64,000 nt of DNA from Owenia fusiformis. Its lineage: Eukaryota > Annelida > Polychaeta > Sabellida > Oweniidae. The notes beneath the pieces were generated by a model that saw only the letters and a program-made list of their open reading frames with translations, searched no databases and was not told where the DNA came from. The DNA lies in contig CAIIXF020000005.1 in the NCBI GenBank assembly GCA_903813345.2, forward strand, positions 15,813,375 to 15,877,374. The letters run 5' to 3'. A program made the position numbers and the translations under genes. Below are positions 22,267 to 33,539 of the stretch, in pieces (within the stretch, counting starts at the first letter, position 1; every line of letters begins with the position of its first letter).

Positions 22267-25200
22267 CAGTTCCACGAGAGATGAGTTATCTTCAGTCCAG
22301 ACGACTGGGTTGAATTCAACTTCTCCTGGGTTCTCTTCCGATGCTATTCCCATACGAAAGTCACGTCGGCTGTCACCACTTCCAACGATTTGGAGAAATA
22401 TGAGAAAACAAATAAAAGAGAACGTCACATGGCATTAAAAAGACTTATATACAAATCACTATATATGATGGATGATTTTTTATAAACAAACTTTGTTTCC
22501 TTGTATTATTTGATCAATTCATTTTGTAATTTCCTACTTTGTGGACAATATCCCCAATAGGGGGTCTTCCACTTCATGTAATTATAATATCATACAATAC
22601 AAGAAAATAAAATAATAATATAATTCTCGAATTCAACTACCGATTGTCGGCTGACGGATTAGCCTACTATTCTATGAACAACTCATTTAAATATGAATAG
22701 TACCTGCCCCTATTCCATTCATATTATAATGAGTTTGCCATGAAAAAGTAGGTCAATCCGATAGCCGATAGCCGAGGGTTGCATTCGCGAAGACAAGCTT
22801 GAAGAAATGTGAGAAAGGAAATGAGAGAAAACGTATATGGCATTATATAGACTCATACAAATCACTATTATATATTGTTAGTTGGATGATACAAAAAAAT
22901 CCCATTCTACAAGATTTTTTAATAAACAGTATATTATCATACCAAGATTTGAGAATGCTTCGATCCTTATTGCCACAATGTTAATGAAATAGTACCTTCT
23001 TTCACACGGGGCCATTATATAATTTGTCTTTAAATGGAATGAATAAACGTTAGTTTTTTCCATGAAATCGATCTTAAGGATATACCAGTGTAACCTCCGA
23101 AAAAATCGACCATTTTCAATCTCAACGAAACTAGGTTTTTATTATAGACCTAGATGTAGCGATTTGAAAAATGTAATAAAAAAGGTAGGTCAACGGATTA
23201 GTTTTTTCACGAGAAGCTTCTGAAAATAGGTGTGACGTTATCATCATTTGAACATTTGAGGCGCCATTGATTCCAAAGCAAAAAAACATATTTTCCTATA
23301 TTTCGTCGATAAAATGATGATTTTGGGAGTATTGACGATTTTTTTCGAGCCTAGATAATCTTCCTTTATACATGATTACATTGGTTCGAATATTGGTACA
23401 CACAGGACATTTTTTCTTACTTTTTTCATTTAAAGTGTTACCCCTACCCCAACAATATTTGTGAATTTTTATAACGTTTTTCCATTAAAAACATATCTTT
23501 TTCATTTTCGCATTTTGACACGTTTTGAATCGAAAATTACGCAAATTTCCAATGGATTGTGGTATTTTTTTTATTTGCTTATTCTAAAATAGGTGTTCTC
23601 ATGTTTATTTTGATATGAGAAAAACATAGGGTCAACGGTCTGTTTTACGCTTGAAAATGCCGTTGAAGATTGGTGTGCTTTAACAATGATACAAAAGCCA
23701 CTGGTCAATTCGCGTCATAATTTAACTAAATATATGACGTCTTTCTCAAGAATTAACAAAATCGACTGCTCACACAAACATAAACTAGCTAAGTCCACAT
23801 GATAAACATAATTTCAAAATATTATAAATTATGAATAAATTGAGGGCTAGATGCCCGAGTAAGACATTCATTCAATAAACGATGATTTAAAATGGCAAAT
23901 AATAGCCATATTTGACTCCTATTCTAATACGCTAATATTTCTGTTCATTTTTCGGGAAAGGATAACGTTACATTTGAGCACGGACTTCAGGTCCGTGATT
24001 TGAGGTTAACACTTGTGAAAACTCAACATGTCCTGTCTTAATGAACTGCCTTCACAAGTATAACCTCACAGATCAGGCATGAATGATTTCACTCGTGATA
24101 TATAGCATGTGTGCTTTTTGATGATTTTCGGGTGGGGTTGTACATTCCCTGTGCATTCCTCACTTATGTAAAGCTGTCGGATTTGAGCAAAATACGTCTA
24201 CTGAATGTAGTACACGAATAATGTGTTTTTGTGAACGGCTATGGACGTTTTTCGCATTGTATCCGGCATGTCCGATCATGGTCGTTAATACTCACTGGGG
24301 AAAATATTTTTAACTGGTAACTATAATTATAAAAAATATAGAATAATAACATAAATTGAACAAAGGTTTGAATGGCTTGTTTGACATATTTGATGGTATT
24401 TGTTTTGACAGAAAGGAAAAACGAAACGAGGTAATGATTTCAATAGAAATACATATAAATGAATGTTCATGCACGGACTTTAAGTGTCCGTGGTTCATGT
24501 AATAAGTGTATACATGAATTATAGAAATTCCAAAATAGAATACTGTATTTTACAGTTGCCTTTTGATATTAAATACCCCTGGTCAGTACATAGGCTATAG
24601 ACTATAACTTAATGAAAACTCATACAGACTGTAGCGCAATAAGAAGCAAGTTACAAATTAGATTTGTCGTGTTTGTAATACATCGGCACATACACATATA
24701 CTGCTGGGATATAACGAAAGAAACGGACACGAAACTGGAATGGAACAAGAATATACAAAAATTACTGAATTATTTGGAAGAATTGATGACGTATAGTTCA
24801 TTTGTTTGTTTATTTGTTGATGGGGCAATATGTCGATGACGTCACAGATAATGGTATCATATTCCGAGAACCCATAAACAAAAGTGTTATATGACGTCAT
24901 GATAAAACAACATTGAAAATGAGAATCTCTTAGTTGCTATGGATTACTATGTCGTAAAGCGTCATATATCGTCATTCTGCGTCCTTGATATTTAATACAG
25001 ATCACTTGTCAAACGTGAAGTTAACAAACGAGCTTTTCATAGAGGTGTTAATTTTCTATTTCTGTAATTTAAAAATATATCACCATTGTCGTAAGGGTTA
25101 CACTGGTATATCCTTAATTTTGGGCAAGGACTTACTGAATGCCGTCAGATGTTTCACCATACCACACGTTGATTCTGAGTGGAGGTTGTTGGGTGGTGTG

Positions 25201-28200
25201 AAGATCTATACTACCTGTCCTAGCAGTCTACAAAATAATATCTCAATAACATGCAGGGCTGTTTTGTGCAGTTCATGCTTGTATCAGGGGCGGATCTGGA
25301 AACTAATAAGGGGGCCTTTCAAGTCTGATAAAATTCTGGGCCCCTAAACCTAAAGGTGAGCCCAAATTATAAATATTTAAGGCCCATTTTCTTGACATTT
25401 GCCCTAAAATAAAAAATAAGGCCCATAAAGGCTCACTAATTGGGGCCCTTTTTGGGCCACAATACTTTGGGGTCCACATTGGGCCCATCCTAGAGGGAGG
25501 GGAAGGCTCCTATGTGCACGAATATAAAATATCAATTATTGATAAAGTTAGAGCGTATAGTGCATTATTTCTGGGACAACCCTCGTATTACTGTGAAACA
25601 TATATGTCCGAACACCTCTCTAATCCTCTAATGTGAATGCTTTTTACGGTCCCATTTTGTTAATCTGCCAAAAACTTCCATGTTAAAAAACCTTGAAATG
25701 TGAACTGGTCCAGCTGACCGGTTCTCAGTTGTGTTTGGAATAGACATGTTTTACTGTTCATGTGTAACAACGTTTGTATAGATGTATCGATCACTTATAT
25801 TTGTGTGTATATAAGTAAAATCCAGAAATAAATACCTGATTTTTGGTCAGTGACCACGTAAACTCTGGAAGAGCATATTTCTGAAAAAGATGAAAATAGG
25901 TACTATTAAAACAACCACCAGAGACATCCAAATCCAATAAAAAGTCTTCATAGATAAATTCAAAACTAGATGACAGACCTGAACGGTTGAGAGGACTGCG
26001 ACCAAGTTAGTGAAGATGTCTATCCGAGCCAAGGTCATTACATGGTCTGTATTTTCTATCAACCTGTTTACAATATAAATAAACATTTTCCAAAGGAAAA
26101 CTTGTATTTTGAATGCAAGAATCAAACTATTTACAAATGAATATTTTGACTAGTGTTAGCATGGCCAGTGCTTGTTCGAATCTATTATTGATGGTTGTTC
26201 CGCTTCTTCAAATCTCAAAAAGTAGGACAGGTGCATATTTCCGATAGTCTAGGTAGGTATCTGGTTGCCTTTTCCGGGTGCCTTCTTATTGAAACAACAC
26301 TTTTTCTTATTATCGAGAAGTGATTGGCACTGACAGATTTTTCAAAACAATGTTTAAAGCTTATTAGGTGATTATTTATCTCATGACTATATTACCTTTT
26401 CTACAGTATAATGTTTCATAAAGATATATTTCGGAGCAAAAACGGAAATGCTGTCTCCAGTCCACATTTATGATAGAGTCACTTGGCAGTAGGACGACAC
26501 AACCAAATCTTCGTGAATCATTAATAAGAAATGAAGAAATCTCAAGTTAGCCTAATTTTGTAAATATTGACTATGTTGTGAACATTTGGTTTTAGGCCTT
26601 AGATCAGAGATAGGCCCTGCTTGGGACTGTATATATGCCGATTTTATATCACTACAGTAACAGAATATTGACAACAATGTATAAATGAACTCCATCAGAA
26701 GTTCGTTACATCCTTACCATAGATAATTTTGACCAGCTAGATCCCCAAACCATGAGGTTGGCTCATCTGGGAAGAAGTTAGCGTCACTAGTAGCCTGTAT
26801 GATGATCTTGGGCATCGTCAATCTATTCCGATAACCTTCAAAAACGTGATACAAAGTGCAACTCACTACTTTAAATCGATGCTGTAATTTTCGCTGGTAT
26901 AACTGATTTGACATTCAGAGAAATGCAAAGCATTAAGGATCAAGTCTGCCAAAAATTAGACCAGACCTCAATTTACCGAGTTGCTGAATAGCCTTTCTCT
27001 TAGTATTCTAAATTTACTCACTATAAGGGTCTACTATGTCTTCTATTCTATTGATAATCGCATCATTCATATGATGTGTGATATTTTGACTCCAACAGTC
27101 CTTCCAAAGTTCCAAGCGTGCGACCAACCACCCAATGACAGGTAAGTAAATAAAACGAATTGGAGAAGAAGAGCATTAATCTTACATTTGTTCATACACA
27201 TTTTTTAGAAAATGTTTATGTAGTGTGTGTAATGTAGTCGACTCACCTGTTGAAATTTAAGGTGACTGTATACAATTGAGACCATTGCTACAACACGCCT
27301 GTCAACGCTTGCTACATTCCAAACAGTCCAGCCCCTCTGCAAATTAAATAGTCTGATAATACTCATGTACATCAACCAACAAGCGCAGCAATGTTCTATA
27401 CACAATAAGATTAGATACGAATGTTCTTCTAATGTATATCAACAATATCAAATAGTCTTCTAATTTACATGCATTCTATTCCTGGAATTCTATCTACCTT
27501 TGAAGCTCCAACAGGAATGAATTTGTTGATTTCAAACCTCGTCCTTATCTGTTTGGCGAAGGCTAATATGGTGTCAAAAGCCCTTACAACCGCCTACAAT
27601 TTGTACAATTCGTCATTATTGAAATATGACATAATATAAGTACCGGTAAGTAGCCTGTTGCCACTGCCTTTTACACTTAATTCTCATATTTAACATAGTT
27701 TCAATAAAAACAATATTGTCATTAATTAACTCTTATTTAATAATCAGTATGACATTCAGTATAATCGCAATATTGGACATCTCCGGGTCCACTGATGAGT
27801 AAACCCAACCAAAGCACAAACTACTGAAATTGAAAAATAGCAGACCAAACCTTCAAATCAGATCGAATGGTCCAGCTGGCGAGTTATACCATATTTTATT
27901 GCATTTGAGAAAAATACCTACCTTTGTCATAGGGTTCATGAGTAGAATTTCAGGGTCAGTTCCATTGTTATCAATGTAATGTCTCAACTGTTGGATCAAC
28001 CTGTATTTTAATACATCACTGCTTATATCAGTGCATGTTCACAAAAGTGTCACACATGTTGGATCATATTGAACCATCTACGATTGAAAGAAACGAGTGT
28101 GAGACGATGTTATAAAAGCAAATTAACAAACATTTACCACGATTGATCGCAGTCAAAAAGAGATTGCATGCCCAACTTACTGATTTTGGAAGGTACATAG

Positions 28201-29198
28201 GTTGGTTTGGTATCTGTTTAATGTAGGCTGCTACACTTGTTGTTTCAACAGCAAACAAAGCAGCAGCCATCACAAACACATCATCATCTGGTGTAGGAGG
28301 GCTATTACAACAAGGCAAGAATGCACGAATGAATTATCATTATGATATGCTTACACTTATCAATATAAAATGAGTTATGGTTATGAGTTAAATGAGCTAT
28401 GGCCACATTGTTATGACAAATTAACATTATATATCATCTTTGCCTCTGACCACGACTATAACCTTCAATTTAACTTACACATCAGGAATTCTGTTTGCAC
28501 CTCCATCTATCCATAATAGAGTGGCGTGTTCATATTCAGTGACATTGTCAGGAATTGCAATAGTTAGATGGTGGAACCAAATAGGTCTGCTACTGAATGT
28601 TTCTTTCAAGGAACAAGGAAAGAAGTCCTATTTAGGATGTAGTTAAGTCCCGATGACCATATTCCCCAAACATTAGAGCGAGTTCGCTCATAAGTGATCG
28701 AAAGTATAACTTATGTTTATGCATATACCAATTTACGTTATAAGCATAAGTGAATTGATTTTTTTATTCGCAACAAAGAATATTTTTTCGTGTTGATTAT
28801 AATACACATGTTACACATAACATAAGGGATTTACAAACACGTTATACGTGAGTTAGGAAATCTCTCTCTAGAATTAGAAATGTTGTGCCGTTCTACTGTG
28901 CGGATTTTACGTCGAGGGAGTTTGGACGTGAGCCTCAGTTTGGACACACTCAAGAGGCCCCCACTTCATAGACTGTAGTAGAAAGATCAATAAGTTTGAA
29001 TTCAAGTGGCCTTGATTTATATATTGAAACAATTAATTCACCATCTTTCCAGGACTGCGATGTCATGTTGATGATGTACACTGTGCAGTCTTCATTATCA
29101 TCCAGGTTTGCATCTACTCGATATGTCTGAAGCAGGCTCCATGTATATGTGTCATCTGGCCTGTTTACGTATTCGTCAAGAGGCGACCATTCTGACCA
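22267..29198 (-). CDS. PqaA/AprA-like secreted protein gene (12 exons, partial, two frame conflicts)
   Basis: Minus-strand exons: 29042-29198, 28479-28602, 28181-28301, 27922-28018, 27498-27593, 27247-27336, 27022-27180, 26718-26835, 25979-26063, 25836-25880, 25136-25227, 22267-22369; about 429 residues. Family hallmarks of PhoPQ-activated pathogenicity-related (PqaA) proteins, which include Dictyostelium autocrine proliferation repressor AprA, appear in order: SPLDEYVNRPDDTYTW, YIINMTSQSWKD, RPIWFHHLTIAIPD, LLWIDGGAN, IPNQP, NPMTK, VRAFDTI, VGASK then RGWTVW (nucleophile-elbow serine of the alpha/beta-hydrolase fold), VDRR, GGWSHAW, DIVDPYSYRNRLTMPK, FFPDEPTSWFGDL, ALPEFTWSL, INVWYGETSDG and HRRDFRMGI. 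Missing are a signal-peptide exon upstream and the last 50-70 residues. Most junctions keep phase, but exon 3 to 4 does not, and exon 7 needs a frameshift. It is either a decaying gene or a sequence containing indel errors. Introns hold several transposons. Confidence 0.85.
22628..22787. mobile_element. 160-bp MITE with ~40-bp TIRs
   Basis: Left arm CGAATTCAACTACCGATTGT then CGGCTGACGGATTAGCCTAC; right arm GTAGGTCAATCCGATAGCCG then ATAGCCGAGGGTTGCATTCG. The arms are imperfect inverted copies over about 40 bp, and the centre also pairs (CTCATTTAAATATGAATAG with ATTCATATTATAATGAG), so nearly the whole element can fold back. Flanking sequences on both sides (AAATATGAGAAAACAAAT and AAATGTGAGAAAGGAAAT) resemble each other over about 80 bp, so it may sit between two copies of an older duplication. 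No clear TSD. Confidence 0.8.
23979..24068. repeat. Two adjacent inverted repeats (possible cruciform)
   Basis: First a short hairpin: CACGGAC, 5-nt loop, GTCCGTG (23,979-23,997). Immediately after it a longer one: TGAGGTTAACACTTGTGAA (24,001-24,019) pairs with TTCACAAGTATAACCTCA (24,051-24,068), 31-nt loop, with a single bulge and mismatch. The same CACGGAC/GTCCGTG stem recurs at 24,472-24,492. Confidence 0.7.
24472..24492. repeat. Second CACGGAC/GTCCGTG hairpin
   Basis: CACGGAC, 7-nt loop, GTCCGTG, with CATG flanking on each side. The stem is identical to that at 23,979 but the loop differs, so the pairing rather than the whole sequence is shared. Confidence 0.65.
25286..25500. mobile_element. 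Decayed repeat with CAGGGGCGGATCTGG end
   Basis: Starts CAGGGGCGGATCTGG, like the terminal motif of many hAT-type MITEs (CAGGGGCGGATCCAG, from general knowledge), followed by GGGCCCNN-rich blocks (TTCTGGGCCCC, AAGGCCCAT, TTGGGGCCCTTTTTGGGCC). A matching right terminus was not found. It lies in the AprA-like intron between the exons at 25,836 and 25,227. Confidence 0.4.
27022..27180 (-). other. Frameshifted exon 7 of the AprA-like gene
   Basis: Read from the acceptor at 27,180 the first part is open and gives YLSLGGWSHAWNF, matching the conserved SLGGW block of the family, but that frame stops at TGA near 27,060. From about 27,100 the next frame reads KDCWSQNITHHMNDAIINRI then EDIVDPY, which joins in phase to SYRNRL in the following exon. 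One inserted base (or two deleted) near 27,093-27,100 would unite the two halves. I therefore call a single indel in this exon, biological or technical. Confidence 0.7.
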
Positions 29199-29830
29199 CT
29201 GATAGCATCAAGAATGAAAATGGTTTTAAATCAGAGATACAAAGTAACAAATAACACATATACGTTGTATTAGGATGATTATTGATTGATGTTTTCATAG
29301 GATTCGATGTTTTGTTCCCCACTAAAATTATCAAGTTGTGTGGAAATGTTCACGTCAAATCAATTTTATATCACCCTGTAGACTACTGGGCGTTTATGTC
29401 GAAGACGAACGTTAAATTACCTCCCAGGTTGCAACTGAGTCTACTCAACTGCTACTGCGACAACGATACCCACGTACAAGTTTAGCACACAGCTCTGTAA
29501 AACGGACATCATAAAATCAAAATTATATTCATAGGCAGGTAACTCAATCAATCTCTAAGTCTGAAGTAGTGGGTTTGTTTTTCAGTATGATTAATTCATG
29601 TGATAAAGATGTCAGGGCTAGATAAGACGCTTGATATGACTTTTTACGTTGTGTTGAGTTTTATTTGGATTTGAAATATATTTGGATGGGAATATTATGA
29701 CATTTGAATAAGATTGACCTCTAAATGTGACCTTAAATGTATGTGACTTGAATTCAGTATAAGCTTTTATTCCATAATAACATGTTTTCCCTGGGAAAAT
29801 AACAGGGAATAAAAGTGTTATTTGAAAAAT

Positions 29831-29925
29831 CCCGTATCAGATCCCGTATCAGCCAAAATCCCGTATCAGATCCCGTATTGGATCCCGTATCAGCAAAAAT
29901 CCCGTATCAGATCCCGTATCAGAAA
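29831..29925 (+). repeat. CCCGTATCAGAT minisatellite
   Basis: About eight imperfect units of ATCCCGTATCAG, some with an added CCAAA or CAAAA spacer, one reading ATCCCGTATTGG. It gives a short artificial ORF rich in IPYQIPYWIPYQ-like residues, which I treat as non-coding. Confidence 0.85.
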
Positions 29926-30095
29926 TATTCCCGGTAATTTCTCTGGAGTTTTACGCTTTTCGTCTAGCACATCTCTACAGGAAGTAAAAAATCGTTTGGA
30001 AAATTGAAATTATTGAAATTATTATCATCTAGTTTACGTCTATTACTGTGACAAAGGTCTATTACTGTGACAAATATTAAATATTAAAATATTAT

Positions 30096-30298
30096 GAAAT
30101 AAATAGGTTATTGATGGTCGTGATGGAATATGGATTTATTCCTTGAGAAAATATGATATTGGCCTCAGAAAATATCATATTGACACTCGGGCTATCGCCC
30201 TCGGTCAATATGACATTTTCCTTGGCCAATATCATATTTTCCCTCGGAATAAAATCCATATTCCATCCCTCCCATTAAATAACCTCTATTTATTATAG
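30096..30298. mobile_element. ~200-bp foldback MITE
   Basis: Left arm AATAAATAGGTTATTGATGG, TGATGGAATATGGATTTATT, AAAATATGATATTGGCC; right arm GGCCAATATCATATTTTCCC, GGAATAAAATCCATATTCCA, AATAACCTCTATTTATTA. The arms are inverted copies over nearly the whole length, and the centre holds a further AATATCATATTGAC / GTCAATATGACATT pairing with the loop CACTCGGGCTATCGCCCTCG. A TA-type target site is possible but not certain. Confidence 0.85.
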
Positions 30299-31232
30299 AA
30301 ATGCCATATATCAGTATATTGATCGTTGACGCAACCTTGACTTTTAAGCATGACTTTGCCGTATCAAATTGCCTTGAAAAAACAATTTCATATTTGACAT
30401 ATAAGTTGACCTTGACACTGACCTATGATCTTGACCTACAGTCACCTACGTAGACCTTCAAAGGACACTTAAATTGTAAATATTTGAAATACCCATATTT
30501 TGATTAACCTTGTACTAATGTACTAATAATTTTGACCCATTATTAACTGTATCAGTTTTTATAGTACAGCCACTTTATAGGAAACGTTTCATTAGGGAAA
30601 CAATTTAGAGGATAAAATGACGTAACATAATTTAATTTGGAGCTTGTATAGCTGGCAAAATTGTATTGTAAAACTGGTAATGTACAAACAAGTGTCGCAT
30701 GGGGAGCAATGAACCAATGATTGTATTTTAAAATAAACTACAAGAGGGGCCTCGGAGAATTGCAAAGTACATCGCAGAAAATATGAGCTCATCTTCAATT
30801 CCCAAGGCCCAAACGATGAGTATTAAAATGATTGCATTCAACACTTAAAAACCCATGCTAATAAGTACAAGTTTCTAGCAGTGTGAAAACAAGAAATTGT
30901 TTCGTGGTGTTTCCGTGAAGTTTTACACTTGGGGATAGTTTATGAATGGATGAGCTACATGTACCATTCCGAAAATACAATTTTTCGTTAAACCAACAAA
31001 TGGAATCATCTGAATCATATTTATCAAAATTAACACACTCAGCAATTTCATGCACTACATATATACGATAGGATATAAATTTGGGGTTGTTTTCATATCA
31101 TTTTTGGGTAGTAACAATAACGATGACGGCAGTTTCCGTAACATTCTCAAAATTCCCCAAATTTTGCCCGTTCAGTCAAATTTAGTCTCGATATCGCTTC
31201 CTCTTTGAGTTTGATTCTTGTATACAGTCTAT

Positions 31233-31238
31233 TTATTA
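31233..31238 (-). terminator. AATAAA polyadenylation signal of the SRPBCC-like gene
   Basis: TTTATT on the plus strand, that is AATAAA on the coding strand, about 92 nt after the stop codon. Distance and strand fit a polyadenylation signal. Confidence 0.5.
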
Positions 31239-31329
31239 TTGGAAGGCGTGTAACTTAAGAAAATGTCAAACAACTAGGCCAACATTGCTTCAGTTAGAGC
31301 AAATCAAGCTGTCATTGGCGTAGTAACTG

Positions 31330-33038
31330 TCATTCATTTGAGATTCCCGCCTTCTCTTCCATCACGCGTTTAACTCTATGTATAGCATCAATGTGGTAGG
31401 TTATGACTCCCTCAGAGGCATAAGGGAACAACTTCGATACACGAAAGTGAGTTTCTTCCCTGAATATAGCACCTGTCCCATCACTTGTATCACTACAGTG
31501 GTAGAACAGAACCCCTGGAATAATGACAACAGGTTCGTGGTAAAAATAGGTTGCTTTGGCGAAATACATTACCTATGTTAGAAAATATAGCATTCTGATC
31601 TATCAAACATAATTATCTTCAACATACTACCAGAGAGCTACGTTTGGGGAAAGACTCGTAGGGTATGTGTATAAGCTACCATATCAGGCCCATAGCCAGG
31701 ATTTGCCAAGGGGGGGGGGGTCAATTTTTTAAAAAATTTCCAGGGGGGTTCACATTTGACAATTTTGGCCCAAATTAGGCTAAAATCACTTGAGAAGTGC
31801 TCAAAATGGTCAAAACTGCATGATTTTGAAAGAATTTTTGGCGAACTCCCCCCACTGGCTACGGGCCTGCCATATTGCTGATCTATCAAACCCTTTCACT
31901 TCCACTACTACTACCAGAGCCAATTATGTTGATCTCCCAAGTAACAAACAGAATATGCGCTCTGCAAACGTTTGTCAAGTATTTGAGAATGTCATGCAGG
32001 AATAATTGGTGTGGTAATGTAACAAATGTCAAGAACATGACTAAACAACTATTTAGAGTGTTACAGAATATGCTAAAGAAACAAGTGTTACAGATTATAA
32101 TGCTTAAGTAACACTGGTAACAAGTGTTACAGAATATGCAAAACTAATAAGTGTTACGGAATATGCATGCAGAATATGACAAATCATTGTGAAGACGATT
32201 TTTAAATTATCCATAATTTGATACATTATTTCATCCTCGAAAAAACATTCATTGATGAATGAAATTTAGCATTCCCAGACACGTATTAATCACTCTTACG
32301 CACTGTAAAATGTAAATGGATTTATCTATTTTGCGATAAATCATGAATGAACCTTACCCATGACAATAACCTACCATGTAAAATCCCTTTCAAAGCCCAT
32401 ATAGTATGCTTTATTGTAGTATTGGCTGGGAACAATGTGAGGTAATCGTCAAAGTAGGTTGGGATTGGAAAATCTGGGTAATGCGTATATGTGGTCCATG
32501 TTACACTCTCAGACCCATCCTGATGTCGTCTATGGTCCTTTGCGATGATTCTTAACCTAACGAAAGATGGCAAAATAGGAACATATGAATAATATAGCAC
32601 AATAACGATATTTCCAAGTTGACTTCATTATTAACTTTCATGGTTAGGGGAAATTTCGATTTTATATCCATTATGAAACTTATTGACGTAAAGAGCTGCG
32701 CAATAAATGATGACGTAATCAACGAACCGCTCAATAAGTTATACGTAACTTATATACGGAAATAACATGGAATAATAAACATGCTATAAGTGAGTTGCGA
32801 AAGCTCTCTAGTAACGAGGACAATAGGTATAATAGTACAGATAATATACATACGTGTAGATGTGAATGTTTCTCACATTGTTTTCTGTTGTCATATATTC
32901 ATACACTTCCTTTGCTGTGACACCTTTAATAGTAACACTGTAATCAATCTCAATTTCATTTTCTAAATAAATCCCTAATGCAAGAAAAACTATAAGAATC
33001 GACGTGAATCCAGTGAGAAATGTACAAAACGATACCAT
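31330..33038 (-). CDS. Membrane-anchored SRPBCC-like protein, complete (3 exons)
   Basis: Exons 32854-33038, 32375-32556 and 31330-31514 join in exact phase (552 nt, 183 residues, ATG to TGA) with donors GTATGT and GTAGGT and acceptors GTTAG and TTCCAG. Residues 1-25 (FLTGFTSILIVFLALGIYL) form a signal peptide or signal anchor. The rest, about 155 residues, fits the helix-grip (SRPBCC/polyketide-cyclase-like) pattern: a first strand with a short helix (DYSVTIKGVTAKEVYEYM), several amphipathic strands (ESVTWTTYTHYP; TIKHTIWAL; GAIFREETHFRV), and a long C-terminal helix (VITYHIDAIHRVKRVMEEK). Such folds bind hydrophobic ligands; ligand and function here are unknown. NTT gives a possible N-glycosylation site. 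The start is the only ATG before the hydrophobic segment. It is transcribed in the same direction as the AprA-like gene 2.1 kb downstream. Family assignment is by pattern only and could be wrong; the gene structure is firm. Confidence 0.72.
31685..31869. mobile_element. 185-bp MITE with 6-bp TSD (CAGGCCCRTAGCCAG family)
   Basis: Left terminus CAGGCCCATAGCCAG and right terminus CTGGCTACGGGCCTG are inverse copies with one mismatch in 15. CCATAT flanks both sides (31,679-31,684 and 31,870-31,875). A G-run (AAGGGGGGGGGG) lies near the left end. It sits in intron 2 of the SRPBCC-like gene. Related decayed copies are at 2,905 and 34,620. Confidence 0.92.
32015..32160 (+). repeat. GTGTTACAGAATATGC minisatellite
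   Basis: Imperfect repeats of AAGTGTTACAGAATATGC with variable spacers (about five copies, some reduced to GTGTTACAGATTAT or GTGTTACGGAATATGC). It lies in intron 2 of the SRPBCC-like gene. Confidence 0.7.
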
Positions 33039-33539
33039 TTTGTTGTACGAATTTGCAAGCGTTCTCGCTTAAAGTACTATATGTAGGCCTAGTCGTTCTC
33101 TACTGAAAACATAATTATATTCTCATCTGGTTAAAAATGGGTTTCACATCAAAGAATCGTGTTTTGTTTTGACAGTCTACATAAAAACATTTTTATAGCA
33201 TTAGTGAATAGTGAATGTCATTTGTAGACGATGGGCGCAAGCAGGTGTAGAATAACTTTAATGGAAATGGCTATAATATCCAAAGGACACCCATCACATT
33301 TTTCTGTTTATTCACAACATTCATTCGAGAATTTTTCGATTTCCAAGTTGATTAATATATCAAATGAATGTAACGTGTAATTTTTACAATTAGTAATCAT
33401 CCACACGATGGAATATTTCTACAAAAATATAAGACCCCTAAAACATATTATACAACGTCTTATATTTTTTGTAAATCCAAAGAAGAAACGGTATAAGTTA
33501 TTGCCGCAAAGTCCGTAGATTTGCAGGAGATCATATAAC

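Larger units (their letters stand above)
22788..25135. other. Large AprA-like intron
   Basis: Intron between the exons at 25,136 and 22,369. No coding exon seen. It holds the hairpins at about 23.98-24.07 and 24.47 kb; the first 100 bp resembles sequence at 22.39-22.48 kb. Confidence 0.5.
29199..31329. other. Between the AprA-like and SRPBCC-like genes
   Basis: The AprA-like 5' exon(s) with the expected signal peptide should lie here but I could not identify them. Present instead: a CCCGTATCAGAT minisatellite, a foldback element and a short duplicated CTATTACTGTGACAAA (30,040-30,073). Confidence 0.45.

Noticed and set aside
27121-27160. Plus-strand donor-like CAGGTAAGTA
   Set aside because: A strong plus-strand donor consensus, but it lies inside the minus-strand AprA-like exon 7 and no plus-strand coding frame adjoins it.
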